Positions 6,629 to 8,028 of a stretch of 8,028 bases of DNA are shown one piece after another (positions within the stretch are counted from its first letter, which is position 1; every line of letters begins with the position of its first letter). Source of the DNA: Saprospiraceae bacterium (GTDB taxonomy: Bacteria; Bacteroidota; Bacteroidia; Chitinophagales; Saprospiraceae); contig JABDJM010000519.1 of NCBI GenBank assembly GCA_013002475.1, forward strand, positions 1 through 8,028. Reading direction: 5' to 3'. Under the pieces are notes generated by a model. The model saw only the letters and a list, made by a program, of their open reading frames with translations. It searched no databases and was not told the origin of the DNA. Both the position numbers and the translations under genes were made by a program.

Positions 6629-7162
6629 CTATCTGTATTTGTCCAGGGAGGCCCTTAATTTCTTTTTTGCATAGAACAGTTGAGATTTTGAAGTCCCAAC
6701 CGATATTTTGAGAGCCTCGGCAACCTCTTTATGGCTATAGCCTTCAACTTCGATCATCACAAAAACGGTACGATATCCATCGGGCAATGCCAAAATGGCT
6801 TTTTCAAGATATTCGGCCTCAAGGAAATCACCCCAGTCTACCATTTCACCAGTGATGGTTTCATCCAGTTCTTCGAAGGGCTTCAATTTGCGCAGCTTCT
6901 TCAGCGCTGCCCTGACTACGATTCTTTTTATCCAGGCACCCAGTGTGGACTCTGCTCTGAATCCTTTTAAACCTCGAAAAATATTTATGAAGGCATCCTG
7001 GAGGGCGTCTGCAGCCAGATCAAAATCCTTAGTGATCCTGTATGCCACTGTGAACATAGCGTCCTTATACTTGTCGTATAAGAGTTTTTGTGCCAATCGA
7101 TCTTCCGCAAGACATGCTTGGACTAGTTCGCTTTCCGTCATTTTGGTACCTGTTCCGGCCAT
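6629..7162 (-). CDS. ECF-subfamily RNA polymerase sigma factor
   Basis: This 177-residue protein has the two-domain layout of group 4 sigma factors. Region 2 spans about residues 20-92, with the core-binding segment DLAADALQDAFINIFRG (48-64) and the -10-recognition part FRAESTLGAWIKRI (68-81). A short linker (about 95-115) leads to region 4 at about 116-173. That region has LPDGYRTVFVMIEVEGYSHKEVAEALKIS and the recognition helix SVGTSKSQLFYAKKKLR. Length and motifs are normal for the family. It directs RNA polymerase to a dedicated promoter set, which cannot be told from the sequence. I used ATG 7160-7162; Met8 (MTESELVQ) at 7139-7141 is a good alternative and matches where many relatives begin. 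It is first in a tight operon with the anti-sigma-like and DUF4097-like genes. The ZIP gene ends 54 bp upstream on the same strand, so read-through from it is possible. Confidence 0.95.
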   Translation of the reverse strand: MAGTGTKMTESELVQACLAEDRLAQKLLYDKYKDAMFTVAYRITKDFDLAADALQDAFINIFRGLKGFRAESTLGAWIKRIVVRAALKKLRKLKPFEELDETITGEMVDWGDFLEAEYLEKAILALPDGYRTVFVMIEVEGYSHKEVAEALKISVGTSKSQLFYAKKKLRASLDKYR

Positions 7163-7190
7163 GGTATCAGACTGATATTCTAAGGAGATG

Positions 7191-7198
7191 CAAAATTG
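7191..7198 (-). promoter_or_regulatory. Weak candidate -7 box for the sigma factor operon
   Basis: The minus strand reads CAATTTTG, one mismatch from TAnnTTTG, 28 bases before the sigma factor ATG. No clear -33 element is seen at the usual spacing. It would give this operon a promoter of its own in the 54-bp gap after the ZIP gene. Confidence 0.2.
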
Positions 7199-7216
7199 AT
7201 CTTTGGTTGTATAACG

Positions 7217-7969
7217 CTATAAGGCTATGAAAATTGATAGAGCCAGCCCCAGGAATATGGCCAACAGCTTTTTGAGCGGGATTTCATGGTGGCCGGATTT
7301 ATCCATTTCAAAAAGGATAGTCGTGGCTATATGTAAAAAGGACCCGAGCACCAGGGCAAAAATAATCTGAACGACACCTGGCCTGGAGAAGAACTTTACC
7401 AAACCTGACTCAGCTAAAAGACCACCTAAAGGGGAAGCCAGGGCAAATAATACAAGGCATACCATGACCATCCGCTTATGAAACCCAGAATACAAAAGAA
7501 CCATTACCAGAGCAAAAGCTGCAGGAAGTTTATGAAGTAGTATTCCAAGGTAGAAGGCCATGTTGAAATCAGAGGCATGATCAGATTCTCCCAGGTGATG
7601 GTGATGATGCTCTAGCCCAAGAGGCAAACCTTCCAAAAAGGCATGTAAGAATAATCCCAGAAGTATTTGAAAACCAAAACTCAAAGGCGCTTTAGCTCTT
7701 GCATGTATGTGGGCATGCTCCACCCCTTTTGATAAGAATTCCAAAACAAGCTGGAGCAAAAAACCCCCAAGTACCCATATTCCAATTCCTTTTACCTGAC
7801 TTGAAAATACTTCCGGCATTAGATGAAGCACACAAATGCCCAGCAGATAAGCCCCACTAAAGGAAAGTAAAGTTGAAAGGTGTGCTGGCTTTGGCTTATT
7901 GAAATAGAAGCCGATACCTCCTCCCAGAAGCACGATCAGAAACAACACCAGATAACTTATGAATCCCAA
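7217..7969 (-). CDS. ZIP-family metal transporter
   Basis: This 250-residue protein has about seven to eight hydrophobic helices and moves divalent metal, most likely zinc, into the cytoplasm across the inner membrane. The TM4 signature is LHAFLEGLPLG, with His109 and Glu113 at metal-site positions. The TM5 signature is LLHKLPAAF, with His146. The usual H-E-x-P-H-E of TM5 is reduced to H-K-x-P-A-A here, so part of the second metal site is missing. A HHHHH run (121-125) and HAHIHA (85-90) lie in loops and may bind metal. The start is a TTG (7967-7969): an in-frame TGA lies two codons upstream and the first internal Met is residue 51, after the first two helices. Length is normal for bacterial ZIPs. 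Substrate cannot be told from the sequence. Confidence 0.9.
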   Translation of the reverse strand: MGFISYLVLFLIVLLGGGIGFYFNKPKPAHLSTLLSFSGAYLLGICVLHLMPEVFSSQVKGIGIWVLGGFLLQLVLEFLSKGVEHAHIHARAKAPLSFGFQILLGLFLHAFLEGLPLGLEHHHHHLGESDHASDFNMAFYLGILLHKLPAAFALVMVLLYSGFHKRMVMVCLVLFALASPLGGLLAESGLVKFFSRPGVVQIIFALVLGSFLHIATTILFEMDKSGHHEIPLKKLLAIFLGLALSIFIAL

Positions 7970-8015
7970 AATTCAGTTCTATTTTGTCAATTGGAGATCT
8001 GTTCTTTTTGCCAAG

Positions 8016-8023
8016 CGAAGATA
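8016..8023 (-). promoter_or_regulatory. Candidate -7 box for the ZIP gene
   Basis: On the minus strand this reads TATCTTCG, one base from TAnnTTTG. It is followed by about 46 bases before the TTG start, a plausible leader. The matching -33 element would lie beyond the window edge and cannot be checked. Confidence 0.3.
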
Positions 8024-8028
8024 CAACC

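Noticed and set aside
6795..7175. Plus-strand frame of 126 codons antisense to the sigma factor
   Set aside because: It lies almost wholly opposite a well-conserved sigma factor gene and has no features of its own.
7959..8028. Plus-strand ATG with an open frame to the right edge
   Set aside because: Only 23 codons are visible. It overlaps the start of the ZIP gene and runs against its probable promoter, with no recognisable sequence.

Overview
The window looks like a chromosomal piece of a Bacteroidota genome, most likely a marine or soil Cytophagales-type bacterium. This rests on a type IX secretion (T9SS) C-terminal sorting domain, an ECF sigma factor operon ending in a DUF4097-like exported protein, a CtlX-type amidinohydrolase, few Shine-Dalgarno sites, and -7 boxes resembling the Bacteroidota TAnnTTTG motif. 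Genus cannot be named from the sequence. I see no tRNA, rRNA, CRISPR array, insertion sequence or phage gene.

Left part (1-3569, minus strand). A large secreted multidomain protein starts at 2565 and runs off the left edge after 855 codons without interruption. In order it has a signal peptide, a lamin-tail-like domain, a type-1 copper (plastocyanin-like) domain, an OB-fold-like module, an Ig/cadherin-like domain, a second copy of the OB-like module, and the start of a T9SS sorting domain. Upstream of it, on the same strand, is ctlX, a citrulline-hydrolase-type member of the amidinotransferase/DDAH superfamily.

Middle (3570-5112, plus strand). A 112-bp divergent intergenic region separates ctlX from a two-gene operon of unknown function. 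The genes encode a small membrane-anchored protein and a membrane-anchored coiled-coil protein with a C-terminal globular domain. The operon ends in a convincing intrinsic terminator. That terminator lies inside the 3' coding end of the opposing gene, and the two convergent genes overlap by 7 bp.

Right part (5106-7969, minus strand). Transcribed right to left are a ZIP-family metal transporter (probable TTG start), an ECF sigma factor, a single-pass membrane protein in the anti-sigma position (one base after the sigma stop codon), and an exported DUF4097-like beta-repeat protein. The last three form a tight operon that probably links an envelope signal to transcription. The membrane protein carries an exact 33-residue-period duplication in its cytoplasmic part, which is a candidate sigma-binding element.

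The window is fully packed: the longest gene-free stretch is 112 bp. Nothing here clearly amounts to a wholly new system. The least explained parts are the sigma/anti-sigma-like/DUF4097 operon, the coiled-coil operon, and the copper-domain T9SS protein.
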